Assembly: GCA_964643885.1 (NCBI GenBank)
Contig: CAZXUI010000033.1
Coordinates: 1 to 44,030 of the forward strand
Reading direction: 5' to 3'
From: CAADGL01 sp964643885
GTDB taxonomy: Bacteria > Planctomycetota > Phycisphaerae > UBA1845 > Fen-1342
Length of the DNA stretch: 44,030 nucleotides
The notes below the pieces were generated by a model that was given only the letters and a program-made list of their open reading frames with translations, was not told where the DNA came from and ran no database searches. This document shows positions 23,045 through 31,710 of this stretch, one piece after another (positions within the stretch are counted from its first letter, which is position 1; every line of letters begins with the position of its first letter). The position numbers were made by a program, and so were the translations under genes.

Positions 23045-24799
23045 TTACGTGGCCACTTTCTCCATGCGCTTGCGCTCGGCGCGGGTGCGTGCTTCGGTCT
23101 CGACGTGCGTGACGCGCAGCACCTCTTCCAGCGTCGATACGCCGCGTTCGACCAGCTCCAATCCCTCCTCGCGCAGCGGGCGCCAGCCCTGCTGGCGAGC
23201 GACCGTTCGAATCTGCTCTTCGTCGTGGAAATCGTGCAGCACGGCCCGCACCGGCTCGTTGACCTCCAGCACCTCGAAGATGCCGGTTCGCCCGCGGAAG
23301 CCGCTGTCGTGGCACTGGTTGCAGCCCTCGCCCTTGAAGAAGACGCGGGTGCGGTCGCCCAGCCAGCCCGCGTCGGCCAGGGCCGAGTCGGGCGGGTAGT
23401 AGGACGTGCGGCAGTGCGGGCAGATCTTGCGGGCCAGGCGCTGTGCGATCACGCCGTTGAACGCGGACGCCAGCAGGTAGCGCTCGATGCCCATGTCGGC
23501 CAGGCGCACGAAGGCGCCCGGCGCGTTGTTCGTGTGCAGCGTGCTGAGCACCAGGTGCCCCGTAAGCGCAGCCTGGATCGCCACGCGGGCCGTCTCCGCG
23601 TCGCGAATCTCGCCCACCATGATCACGTCCGGGTCCTGCCGCAGGATCGACCGCAGCGCCCGGGCGAACGTCAGCTTCACCGCGTCGTTCACCTGAATCT
23701 GCGTCAGCCCGTCGATCTGGTACTCGACCGGGTCCTCGATCGTGATCAGGTTCTTCTCCGGCGCGTTGATCAGGTCCAGCACCGAGTACAGCGTCGTCGT
23801 CTTGCCGCTGCCCGTCGGACCCGTGACCAGCACGATGCCGTGCGGCCGCGAAAAGATGCGGCGAAACACTTCCATCTTCTCGCCGCTCACGCCGAGTGCG
23901 TCGAGAGAGATGTTCAGGTTCGTCTTGTCCAGAATCCGCATCACGATCTTCTCGCCCAGCAGCGAGGGCATCGAGCTGACCCGCAGGTCCACCTCGCGCC
24001 CCTCGGCGATCACGTGCACGCGGCCTTCCTGCGGCAGACGCCGCTCGGCGATGTCCATCTTGCCGATCACCTTGATGCGGCTGACGATCGCCGCGTGCAT
24101 GCCCGCCGGCGCGCTCATCAGCTCGCGGAGCTGCCCGTCGATGCGGTAGCGGATGCGGGTCGACTTCTTGTTCGGCTCGACGTGGATGTCGCTGGCCCCG
24201 TCGCGGATCGCGGTCAACACGGCCAGGTTGACCAGGTTGATGATCGGGCTGCCCTCGACCATTCGGCCCAGCTCGTGGGCCGGGCCCTCGTCCACGCTCT
24301 CGCGCTCGATCACCTCGACGTTCGTGTCGGTCAGGTTTACCAGAAACGAGTCGACGTCCACCCGCTCGCCCAGGTACTTGGCCTGGAACTCGGCGATGTT
24401 CGTATCCAGCGCCAGCACGGGGTTGATGCGGCAGCCGGTGAGCTGGGCCAGCCGGTCGATCGTCGGCAGCGCCTGCGGCTCGGCCATCGCCACCGTCAGC
24501 ACGTCGTCCACCTTGAACAGCGGCAGCGCCTTGAGCCGCTCGGCCTCGTCCTTGTCCAGCAGGTGCGCCACCTTCGGGTCGATCAGGCCGTGCCGCAGGT
24601 GCACGCACTTGACGTTCAGGTGCCGCGCCAGCGCGCTGAGCAGCGCCGTCGGCGAGAGCACGTTCATGTCGATCAGCACTTCGCCCAGGCGGCGGTTGTC
24701 GCGCGACTGCTGCTCCAGCGCGCGCAGCAGGTCGGACTCCGTCAGGAGCCCCTCGGTGACCAGCAACTGGCCCAGTTTTCCGCCCGGTGCGAAGTTCAT
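23045..24799 (-). CDS. pilB: PilB/GspE-type assembly ATPase with N-terminal c-di-GMP-binding MshEN domain
   Basis: A 584-residue hexameric ATPase that drives pilus or pseudopilus assembly. Residues 8-31 and 37-60 form two copies of the 24-residue MshEN motif, separated by five residues. The key positions are KLG/RLG, then Leu at +5, +11, +16 and +20, ending Gln31 in copy one and His60 in copy two. This is the known c-di-GMP-binding signature of MshE. Further on are the N2 domain, Walker A GPTGSGKTTT (about 322-331), the Asp box, Walker B IMVGEIRDAETA, the His box TLHTNNAP, and a tetracysteine zinc site (CPHC, CNQC). The start overlaps the STAS stop by 4 bp. Confidence 0.95.
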   Translation of the reverse strand: MNFAPGGKLGQLLVTEGLLTESDLLRALEQQSRDNRRLGEVLIDMNVLSPTALLSALARHLNVKCVHLRHGLIDPKVAHLLDKDEAERLKALPLFKVDDVLTVAMAEPQALPTIDRLAQLTGCRINPVLALDTNIAEFQAKYLGERVDVDSFLVNLTDTNVEVIERESVDEGPAHELGRMVEGSPIINLVNLAVLTAIRDGASDIHVEPNKKSTRIRYRIDGQLRELMSAPAGMHAAIVSRIKVIGKMDIAERRLPQEGRVHVIAEGREVDLRVSSMPSLLGEKIVMRILDKTNLNISLDALGVSGEKMEVFRRIFSRPHGIVLVTGPTGSGKTTTLYSVLDLINAPEKNLITIEDPVEYQIDGLTQIQVNDAVKLTFARALRSILRQDPDVIMVGEIRDAETARVAIQAALTGHLVLSTLHTNNAPGAFVRLADMGIERYLLASAFNGVIAQRLARKICPHCRTSYYPPDSALADAGWLGDRTRVFFKGEGCNQCHDSGFRGRTGIFEVLEVNEPVRAVLHDFHDEEQIRTVARQQGWRPLREEGLELVERGVSTLEEVLRVTHVETEARTRAERKRMEKVAT

Positions 24800-25134
24800 C
24801 GGTGATAGCTTCTGATCGCGTTTTCCACGGTGTCGTAGACGTCCAGCTTGCTCAGCACGTCGGTCAGGTCCAGCGCCTCGCGGCACGTATCCGTCAGCCG
24901 CGCGATCCGCGGACGCGTCAGCGGCGAGCGGCGCTTGCTGAAAACCGACAGCAGGGCCTCGATCCCCGCGCTGTCCAGGTAGGGCACCTGCCGCAGATCG
25001 ATCACGACCCGCCCGCTCCGCCGCGTGGCGGCCTCCTCGACCGCTGCGTTGAAAGTCTCCACGTCACCTTCCACCAGCGCCCCGTTGGGAATCAGCACGG
25101 TGACCAGCCCGTGCGTCTGCGAGTCGATCTTCAC
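24796..25134 (-). CDS. STAS-domain protein (anti-sigma-factor-antagonist-like)
   Basis: A 112-residue single STAS domain. Strand GLVTVLIPNGALVEGDVETF is followed by VVIDLRQVPYLDSAGIEALL. In SpoIIAA-type antagonists the motif is DSSG, with the second Ser phosphorylated by an anti-sigma kinase. Here it is DSAG, so that regulatory site is missing or moved to the first Ser. The start is GTG at 25134, overlapping the HD-GYP stop (GTGA), and the stop overlaps the pilB start, so it is coupled on both sides. No SpoIIAB/RsbW-type kinase is encoded nearby. It may act as a docking partner for the HD-GYP protein, PilB or an unlinked anti-sigma factor; this is inference. Confidence 0.82.
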   Translation of the reverse strand: MKIDSQTHGLVTVLIPNGALVEGDVETFNAAVEEAATRRSGRVVIDLRQVPYLDSAGIEALLSVFSKRRSPLTRPRIARLTDTCREALDLTDVLSKLDVYDTVENAIRSYHR

Positions 25135-26546
25135 GGCCGGCCCTCCGCGGCCGCGGAGCGGCCGTTTCCGTCGTCGACCGGCCCGCTGCCGGCCGGTGGC
25201 GGCGTGCGATCCGCCTCGAAGCGCGACGCGGGCGCCGCCGCGCCGTTGGCCGGCGCCGGCAGGGCGTTCTGCCGCAGGGATTCCACCTGACCGTTGCCGT
25301 CCTGCTCCAGGCGGATGGACGGGAACATCTGTGCGAATTCCCGCGGCCGCTGCGTGGCGAACTCGTCCAGCACGTCGAGCAGCGCCTGGGCGCAGTTCGG
25401 GTCCACCTTCGTGCCCGAGTCGCCGCGGATGATGTCGCAGGCCGCCCGCAGCGTGAACGCCTCGCGGTAGGAGCGCGTGCTGGTCAGCGCGTCGAAGATG
25501 TCGACGACGTGCAGAATGCTGGCGAACAGCGGAATCTCGGGCCCCTTCAGGCGGTCCGGATAGCCGCTGCCGTCGGGCGCCTCGTGGTGGTGCAGCACGG
25601 CCTCCAGCACGCTCTCGAAGCTCGCGATCGGCTTGAGAATCTCGTAGCCCATCCGCGGATGCTGCTTGATGACCTCGAACTCCTCGGCCGTCAGGCGGCC
25701 CGGCTTGTTGAGGATCTCCTCGGGCACGCCGATCTTGCCGACGTCGTGCAGCAGGCCCGCCCACTCGAGCGTCTGCACGTCCTCCGCGCTCAGGCCGAGC
25801 TTGCGGCCGGTCAGCCGGGCCAGATACCCGACCCGCTCCGAGTGGCCGCAGGTGTAGTGGTCCTTCTTGTCGATCGCCGAGACCAGCGCGCGGATCACCT
25901 CGAACGACATGCGGCTGAGCTTCTCGTGAAGCTCGCTGTTGCTGATGATCTGTCCGCCAAACGAAAGCAGCGAATCCAGCATCAGCATGTCACCCGACGT
26001 GAATGCCCGCCCGTCGTTGCGGCGCACCGCCACCACCACGTCGCAGTTGTCGTCCAGCCGCGGCAGCGGACCGAGGATCACCTGCTGGCCGCCCAGCTCG
26101 GCCGGCGGACCCGCCAGCTCGATCACGCTCACGCCCCGCGTCGTGCGGACACGCTCGATCAGCTCCGCGCAGCGGCTGACGACGCGCTGCGGCAGTTGCC
26201 GGTCGCGCGGCGCGCCGGCCACGGGATCGAAGCACCGCTGTTGCCCGTCCGGCCGGAAGATCACAACGGTGTGCGCCTCGAGCAGCGTGCCCACGCGGCA
26301 AGCCAGCACCTGCTCGATCTCCGCCGCACGCGTCAGCCGCGCCACCTGCTGCGTAATCTCGAAGATGACGTTGAGCTGCTCGTAGCTGCGCAGGACCTCG
26401 CCCGCCAGGCCCTCGTTCTCCTCGGCCAGCGCCTGGACCCGTTCCAGAACCTCGGCCGCCCCGTCGAGGTGGCGCAGTGCCTCCAGTCCGCGCGTCAGCT
26501 CGCGCAGCTCGTCACCGGCACGGAAGCTGGCGGACGATCCGCTCAC
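25131..26546 (-). CDS. GAF and HD-GYP domain c-di-GMP phosphodiesterase
   Basis: A 471-residue cytoplasmic protein. An N-terminal helical region (about 10-60) leads into a GAF-like sensor (about 65-215). An HD-GYP domain follows: AIDKKDHYTCGHSERVGYLA, the metal site LLHDVGKIGVPEEILNKPG (His-Asp near 267-268), and HHHEAPDGSGYPDRLKG (about 317-333), which contains the intact GYP motif. The predicted reaction is hydrolysis of c-di-GMP to pGpG/GMP. About 65 C-terminal residues are disordered. It overlaps the response regulator stop and the STAS start by 4 bp each. Its place directly upstream of a PilB with a c-di-GMP site suggests local control of pilus activity. Confidence 0.94.
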   Translation of the reverse strand: MSGSSASFRAGDELRELTRGLEALRHLDGAAEVLERVQALAEENEGLAGEVLRSYEQLNVIFEITQQVARLTRAAEIEQVLACRVGTLLEAHTVVIFRPDGQQRCFDPVAGAPRDRQLPQRVVSRCAELIERVRTTRGVSVIELAGPPAELGGQQVILGPLPRLDDNCDVVVAVRRNDGRAFTSGDMLMLDSLLSFGGQIISNSELHEKLSRMSFEVIRALVSAIDKKDHYTCGHSERVGYLARLTGRKLGLSAEDVQTLEWAGLLHDVGKIGVPEEILNKPGRLTAEEFEVIKQHPRMGYEILKPIASFESVLEAVLHHHEAPDGSGYPDRLKGPEIPLFASILHVVDIFDALTSTRSYREAFTLRAACDIIRGDSGTKVDPNCAQALLDVLDEFATQRPREFAQMFPSIRLEQDGNGQVESLRQNALPAPANGAAAPASRFEADRTPPPAGSGPVDDGNGRSAAAEGRP

Positions 26547-26962
26547 ACGTTCTCCTCAGCCGGCGCCGCGGTGCCGCCCGCGCTGGCCGACGGCAGCGGC
26601 GTTCCCTCCGTCAATGCGTCCACGAGCGTAGACAGCCGGCTCGGGCTGAAGGGCTTGGGCAGCACCTGCACACCCCACTTGCCCAGCCGCTCGCGGATCT
26701 CCGCATGGTCCCAGCGGTTCGTCAGAACGATCGTGCCGCGCGGCTGCGGCCGCGTCGTGACGATCTGCTCGATCAGTTGCAGCCCGTCCATCCCCGGCAT
26801 GTTGACGTCCGTCAGCAGGATCTCGGGTGCGTGCGAGTCGTACAGGTCCAGCGCCGCCAGACCGTTGCGCGCCTCGAGCACTTCGTGCCCCTGCCGCGTC
26901 AGCCACATGCTGATGACGCGGAGGATGTGCGGGTCGTCTTCTGCCACAAGAATCCGGCTCAT
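26543..26962 (-). CDS. Single-domain response regulator
   Basis: A 139-residue receiver with no output domain. The acidic pair is Asp9-Asp10, the phosphoacceptor is Asp52 in LLTDVNMPGMDG, the switch Thr is at 81 and the conserved Lys at 103 in LPKPF. About 20 disordered residues follow. It would accept phosphate from the kinase encoded 20 bp upstream. Lacking a DNA-binding domain, it probably signals by protein contact, the HD-GYP protein being the obvious candidate because its start overlaps this stop by 4 bp. Confidence 0.94.
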   Translation of the reverse strand: MSRILVAEDDPHILRVISMWLTRQGHEVLEARNGLAALDLYDSHAPEILLTDVNMPGMDGLQLIEQIVTTRPQPRGTIVLTNRWDHAEIRERLGKWGVQVLPKPFSPSRLSTLVDALTEGTPLPSASAGGTAAPAEENV

Positions 26963-26982
26963 GTCTATGCGCGCTCCAACGG

Positions 26983-28887
26983 TCAGTTTTCCTGGGCCGG
27001 CAACGGCAGTTCCACGGTGAACGTCGAGCCGCGCCCCGGTGTGCTCTGAAGGCGGATCTCGCCACCGTGCAGCCGCGCCACCTCGCGGGCGATCGCCAGG
27101 CCCAGGCCCGTGCCCGAGATCTCCTGCACGTTCGTGTTGCCCGAACGGTAGAACTTCTCGAATACGTGCGGCTGATCGGCCGGTTCGATGCCGATGCCCG
27201 TGTCCGTCACCGCCACGCTCAGCGATTGCTCGCCGACCTCGACCACGACCTCCACCCGCCCGCTCTTGGGCGTGTACTTGATCGCGTTGCCGATCAGGTT
27301 CGTCAGCAGCACCGCCAGCCGCTGCTTGTCGCCCCGCAGCCGCGGCACCTTCGGCGGCAGCTTGAGCGCCACCTCGATCTGCTTCTCATCCGCGGCGCCC
27401 AGGTGATCCTGCACGCACTGCCGCACCAGCCGCTGAAAGTCGACATCGCCCATATCCATCCGGGCCGAGCCGACCTCGAGCTGCGAGACGCTCAGAATGT
27501 CCTCCACCAGCCGCGACAGCCGCCGCGTCTCGCTGATGATCACGTTGTAGCATTCCTTGCGCGTCTGCTCGTCGTCGAAGTCCGGCCGCGTCAGCGTCTC
27601 GGCGTAGGCATGAATGTTCGTCAGCGGCGTCCGCAACTCGTGCGTCACGTGATACAGGAAGTTGTCGCGGGCCCGCTCGCTCTCGTGCAGGTGGCTGATG
27701 TCCTGAATCGTGACCACGCTCTCGCCCTGGCCGGCCTCGCCCTCCAGCGGCGCGTGCAGAATCCGCAACGCCCGGTTGCCGTCCGCCTCGCCCCGCACCC
27801 AGTCCGCGCTCGCCCCGCCGCCGTGGCCGTGGTCCGTCAACGCGCGGATCACGTTCGCGTCCGTCACCAGCGCCGACAGCGGCATGCCCAGCATCGCCTG
27901 CGGCTGAATGCCCAGCATCTCGCCCGCCGATGCGTTCGCGTAGACGACGCACTGCTCCTTGTTCAGGTGAATCACGCCCGTCGGCACCCGGTCCAGCATC
28001 CGCCGCAGCCGCCGCGACTCGAACTTCTGTAGCACGTCGCCCGAGCCCTCGCGCGTCGCCCGCCGCTGAACCTCTTCCTTGAGCACCGCGATCTCGCCCA
28101 CCAGCGAGTTCCACGCCTGAGCCGCCTGCCCGAACGAATCGCTCAGCATCAGCGAGCGCAGCTCATGCTCCAGCCCGCTGCCGTACGCCCGCAGGTTCTC
28201 CTGAATGGCCCGCATCGGCCGCAGCCGCGCACGCAGCCGCTTGTACAGCAGCAGGAACCCCACCAGCGTCGCCGCCGCTGCCAGCCACCAGTTGCGCCAC
28301 AGCGTCGCCGTCACGAGCTGATTGCTCGCCCGCAGCCCCAACTCGAGCTGCCCTTGCGGCCGGCCGTCACGGTCCGTCACCGGGGCGCGCTCGACCGAGG
28401 CAGGCGCCACAGCCCCCGCCCGGCCGGGATGTTCGAACTTGACTTTTCCGTCCGGGTCGAGCCAGCGCAGCGTGCATTCGTTTCCGTTGTTGCGCAGGGC
28501 GACGACCAGCCGCTGAAAGATGACCGCGCACTCGTCTGCGGCAGGTTCGGCGGGCTCAGGCGAGTCCTCCACGGCGGGCGCCGGTGTCGCCGCCTGCGTG
28601 GTGCAGGTGACGCCGCAGTAATGCCCCGCCACCGCCGCCAGGGCGCGCACCAGGCTCTGCGCAGCCCGGCGGTCGTCAGCCGCCGCCTGCTGCTCCACGG
28701 CGAGCTGGCCGATCAGGCCGACCGCGACCAGTCCGACGCCGAGCAGGACGACGAACCCCAGCCCGACGCCCTCGGGCAGGATTCCGTCCCACAGGCCGCA
28801 CCAGCGTGGCGTCGGCCTCTGCTCGGAGGCAGACGGTTCGTCCGCCTCACCCGGACGGGTGGCATGTGACTCGGGCTCCCGCGTCAT
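26983..28887 (-). CDS. Membrane-bound PAS histidine kinase
   Basis: A 634-residue sensor kinase. Two membrane segments (about 41-63 and 195-215) flank a periplasmic domain of some 130 residues containing GHYCGVTCTTQA. A HAMP-like linker and a PAS domain (about 290-390, VPTGVIHLNKEQCVVYANAS) follow. The dimerisation H-box is HVTHELRTPLTNIHAY, with the phosphorylated His near 414. The ATPase domain shows LLTNLIGNAIKYTP (N box), DTGIGIEPAD (G1), FEKFYRS and GTGLGLAIA (G2). It is the first gene of the signalling-pilus operon. The periplasmic domain has no obvious ligand signature. Confidence 0.95.
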   Translation of the reverse strand: MTREPESHATRPGEADEPSASEQRPTPRWCGLWDGILPEGVGLGFVVLLGVGLVAVGLIGQLAVEQQAAADDRRAAQSLVRALAAVAGHYCGVTCTTQAATPAPAVEDSPEPAEPAADECAVIFQRLVVALRNNGNECTLRWLDPDGKVKFEHPGRAGAVAPASVERAPVTDRDGRPQGQLELGLRASNQLVTATLWRNWWLAAAATLVGFLLLYKRLRARLRPMRAIQENLRAYGSGLEHELRSLMLSDSFGQAAQAWNSLVGEIAVLKEEVQRRATREGSGDVLQKFESRRLRRMLDRVPTGVIHLNKEQCVVYANASAGEMLGIQPQAMLGMPLSALVTDANVIRALTDHGHGGGASADWVRGEADGNRALRILHAPLEGEAGQGESVVTIQDISHLHESERARDNFLYHVTHELRTPLTNIHAYAETLTRPDFDDEQTRKECYNVIISETRRLSRLVEDILSVSQLEVGSARMDMGDVDFQRLVRQCVQDHLGAADEKQIEVALKLPPKVPRLRGDKQRLAVLLTNLIGNAIKYTPKSGRVEVVVEVGEQSLSVAVTDTGIGIEPADQPHVFEKFYRSGNTNVQEISGTGLGLAIAREVARLHGGEIRLQSTPGRGSTFTVELPLPAQEN

Positions 28888-29201
28888 GGTCTCCCCAGCA
28901 GAAGATGCGCTGGCCTACGCAGCCAGGCCGCCGCTCGGGGTATCGGGCTGCCGCGCCGACCCCTTAAAGACGCTCCGTACCTCAACTGTGTGAAACGCCG
29001 CCGGTCTGCGCGAAATACCGCAGATCGCTGGTCGGCCGGGAGGGCGTGCGAGCCGCCCCGCGTGTGCCGATAAGTGGTTCCTCGATTGGCACGGCACATG
29101 CCGCGAGTCCTCCTCAGACCCGGGGGCATCTCTTGCTTGCGGAATCCGCCGCCGCACGGCGACGGCGGACGCAGGAAACCTCTAGACTCGGAGGAGCGGC
29201 C
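28888..29201. other. Divergent promoter region between histidine kinase and cytochrome genes
   Basis: 314 bp between two outward-facing starts, with no gene visible. It must hold promoters for both transcription units. The only promoter-like string I can defend is the weak sigma-54-type match at 29087-29101, listed separately. Confidence 0.6.
29087..29101 (+). promoter_or_regulatory. Weak sigma-54-type -24/-12 element upstream of the cytochrome gene
   Basis: TGGCAC-GGCAC-ATGC keeps the GG and GC pairs at the correct 10-bp spacing and has one mismatch to the TGGCAC-N5-TTGC consensus. It lies about 100 bp before the ATG at 29202. A sigma-54 activator is encoded at the right end of the window, showing that the organism uses this sigma factor. 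It could be chance in GC-rich DNA. Confidence 0.3.
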
Positions 29202-31607
29202 ATGGACCGTGGTGATCTCCCGCCCCGGCGGCCGAGAATCTCTCTCGCGCTCGCCTCCGCGCTCGCCCTGTATCTTGTCGTCAGCGCTGCGGAAGCGCGC
29301 AATCCCTACCGCCGCGCGTTCTTCAACGTCTACCCCCAGGTCGTCGGCAGCCGCCTGGACCTGCGCCTGAGCGGGACGCAGCACTGCGGCGTCTGCCACT
29401 ACGACTTCAACGGCGGTGGCGCCCGAAACCTCTACGGACTCGCCGTCGAGGCGACGCCCAATCGAAACGAATCCGATATCCTCGCCCTTGGCGGCTTCGA
29501 TTCGGATGGCGACGGTTTCGCCAACAGCGTCGAAATCCTCGACCCCGGTGGAGCATACGTGAATACGCCCACCTTCCCCGGACTCACGGCCGCCAACGTG
29601 AACCAGGTCATCAACACGCCGATCTCCGAAGTGCTCGATTACCTCACACCCACCACCGGCGGCGACACCCAGCCGCCGAACGTCACCGTGCTCTATCCCG
29701 GCGGCGGCGAGTCGCTCGCCAGCAGCAGCCAGCAGACGATCCAATGGAGCGCCACCGACAACAGCGGCGCCGTCGTCGCCGTCGACATCTACGTTTCCTT
29801 CGACGGCGGGGCGGACTACGAGCCGCTGGCGCTGGGAATCTCCAACATCGGCTCACTCACCTGGTTCGTGCAGAACCGCCCGACGATGACCGCGCTCGTC
29901 AAGGTTGAAGCGACCGATCCGGTCGGCAACGAGGGCGAAGGCACGAGCGCGGCGTTCTTCGAGGTCTACTCGTCCGCCGTCGGCCGCGTGCCGACCACCC
30001 TGCGCGACTTCGACCTGCCGGGCACGCAGCCGCTGGAGGCCATCGCGCTGACCCTGCCGAACAACTGCTCCGTCTGCCACGGCGGCTACGACCCCGCCGT
30101 CGAGCCGCACTTCAACTGGGCCGGCAGCATGATGGCCCAGGCCTCGATCGATCCGCTCTTCCTGGCCGCCCTCGAGGTCGCAAACCTCGACGCACCCGAG
30201 TCCGGCGACCTGTGCTTGCGCTGCCACAACAGCCGCGGCTGGCTGGCCGGCCGCTCGACGCCGACCGACGGCAGCGCCATGCAGCACGGCGACCTGATCG
30301 GCGTAAGCTGCGACCTTTGCCACCGCATGGTCGACCCGGTCTACGAGCCCGGCGCCAACCCGGCCGTCGACGCGGACATCCTCGCGGAGCTCGAGCTCGT
30401 CCCGCAGGTCTTCGGCCTGGGCCAGTTCGTCGTCGACCCGATCGACCGCCGCCGCGGGCCCTTCGCCGATGCGCTGCCGATCCACACGTTTCTCGTCTCG
30501 CCTTTCCACACCGAGGCGGCCTTCTGCGGCACCTGCCACGACGTGAGCAACCCCGTCTTCGTCCGCAATCCCGACGGCACCTACGCGCCCAACGCTTTCG
30601 ACCAGGCCGCCACCGAGTTCGGCGCTCACCAGATCGGCCCCGTCGAGCGGACCTACAGCGAATGGTTCTTCAGCGCCTTCAACACGCCGCAGGGCGTCTA
30701 CGCCCCCGAGTTCGGCGGAAACCTCGACTACGTCGCCTCCTGCCAGGACTGCCACATGCGTGACGTGACCGGCCGCGGGTGCAGCGACCCGGCCGCACCG
30801 TTGCGCGACAACCTGCCGCTGCACGACATGACCGGCGGTAACACCTGGGTGCCCGGCTTCCTGGACCAGGTCGACCCGAGCGTGAACGTGCCGGCGCTTC
30901 AGGCCGGTATCGAGCGGGCTCGTTACATGCTCCAGAACGCCGCCACGCTCGAGCTCGAGCAGCTTCGCAGCCGGCTGGCCGTCACGGTCACCAACCGCAC
31001 CGGCCACAAGCTGCCCACGGGCTATCCGGAGGGCCGCCGCATGTGGCTCAACGTCCGCTTCTACGACGCCGGTGGAACGCTGCTCAAAGAGTCCGGCCAT
31101 TACGACCCGGACACGGCCGAGCTGTCGCACGACGCGGAAGTGAAGGTCTACGAGGTGATTCCGGTTGTCGGCGAGAACATCGCCGACGTGGTCGGTCTGC
31201 CGCCGAATACCGAGTTTCACTTCGTGCTCAACAACAAGATCCTCAAGGACAACCGCATTCCGCCGCTGGGCTTCAGCAACGCCGACTACGAGTCGGTCGG
31301 CGCTGCCCCTGTCGGTGCGACCTATGCCGACGGTCAGAACTTCGATACCACGCTCTATCGCATCCCCGACCGAGCGGTCCGTGCGGAGGTGGAGCTCTAT
31401 TACCAGTCCGCCAGCCGCGAGTTCGTCGAGTTTCTGCGCGATAATGGAATCCCCGGCGGGGCCGGTCAGACCATGTACGACCTGTGGCTCGCCAACGGCA
31501 AGTGTCCCCCCGAGCGGATGGCCGCCGCGACGCTGGATCTCTCCGGCCCGCTGCCCTCCGGCCCGGGCGTGATGCGCCAGCCGCGGGCGATCCTGCCGCG
31601 ACCGTAG
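29202..31607 (+). CDS. Exported multihaem cytochrome c (six CXXCH motifs)
   Basis: An 801-residue protein with an N-terminal signal sequence or anchor (about 12-30, ISLALASALALYLVVSAAEA). Six c-type haem sites are visible: CGVCH (62-66), CSVCH (about 288), CLRCH (about 338), CDLCH (about 370), CGTCH (about 441) and CQDCH (about 514). Between the first and second are a calcium-loop-like FDSDGDGFANSVEI (about 106-120) and an Ig-like domain. The C-terminal 250 residues are haem-free and beta-rich, probably for binding. ATG 29202 has GGAGGAG 5 nt upstream. The role is periplasmic or surface electron transfer; donor and acceptor are unknown. A prepilin-like gene follows. Confidence 0.92.
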   Translation: MDRGDLPPRRPRISLALASALALYLVVSAAEARNPYRRAFFNVYPQVVGSRLDLRLSGTQHCGVCHYDFNGGGARNLYGLAVEATPNRNESDILALGGFDSDGDGFANSVEILDPGGAYVNTPTFPGLTAANVNQVINTPISEVLDYLTPTTGGDTQPPNVTVLYPGGGESLASSSQQTIQWSATDNSGAVVAVDIYVSFDGGADYEPLALGISNIGSLTWFVQNRPTMTALVKVEATDPVGNEGEGTSAAFFEVYSSAVGRVPTTLRDFDLPGTQPLEAIALTLPNNCSVCHGGYDPAVEPHFNWAGSMMAQASIDPLFLAALEVANLDAPESGDLCLRCHNSRGWLAGRSTPTDGSAMQHGDLIGVSCDLCHRMVDPVYEPGANPAVDADILAELELVPQVFGLGQFVVDPIDRRRGPFADALPIHTFLVSPFHTEAAFCGTCHDVSNPVFVRNPDGTYAPNAFDQAATEFGAHQIGPVERTYSEWFFSAFNTPQGVYAPEFGGNLDYVASCQDCHMRDVTGRGCSDPAAPLRDNLPLHDMTGGNTWVPGFLDQVDPSVNVPALQAGIERARYMLQNAATLELEQLRSRLAVTVTNRTGHKLPTGYPEGRRMWLNVRFYDAGGTLLKESGHYDPDTAELSHDAEVKVYEVIPVVGENIADVVGLPPNTEFHFVLNNKILKDNRIPPLGFSNADYESVGAAPVGATYADGQNFDTTLYRIPDRAVRAEVELYYQSASREFVEFLRDNGIPGGAGQTMYDLWLANGKCPPERMAAATLDLSGPLPSGPGVMRQPRAILPRP

Positions 31608-31710
31608 GAGTCACCGCGAAGGAATGAAGGGAAGCCCGAACGTCCCGGTTGCGGTGCCGCAGTTCCTCGGCGGCGGGCGGTTGCCATTCTCCGGCGGCCG
31701 CCCGCCGCTT

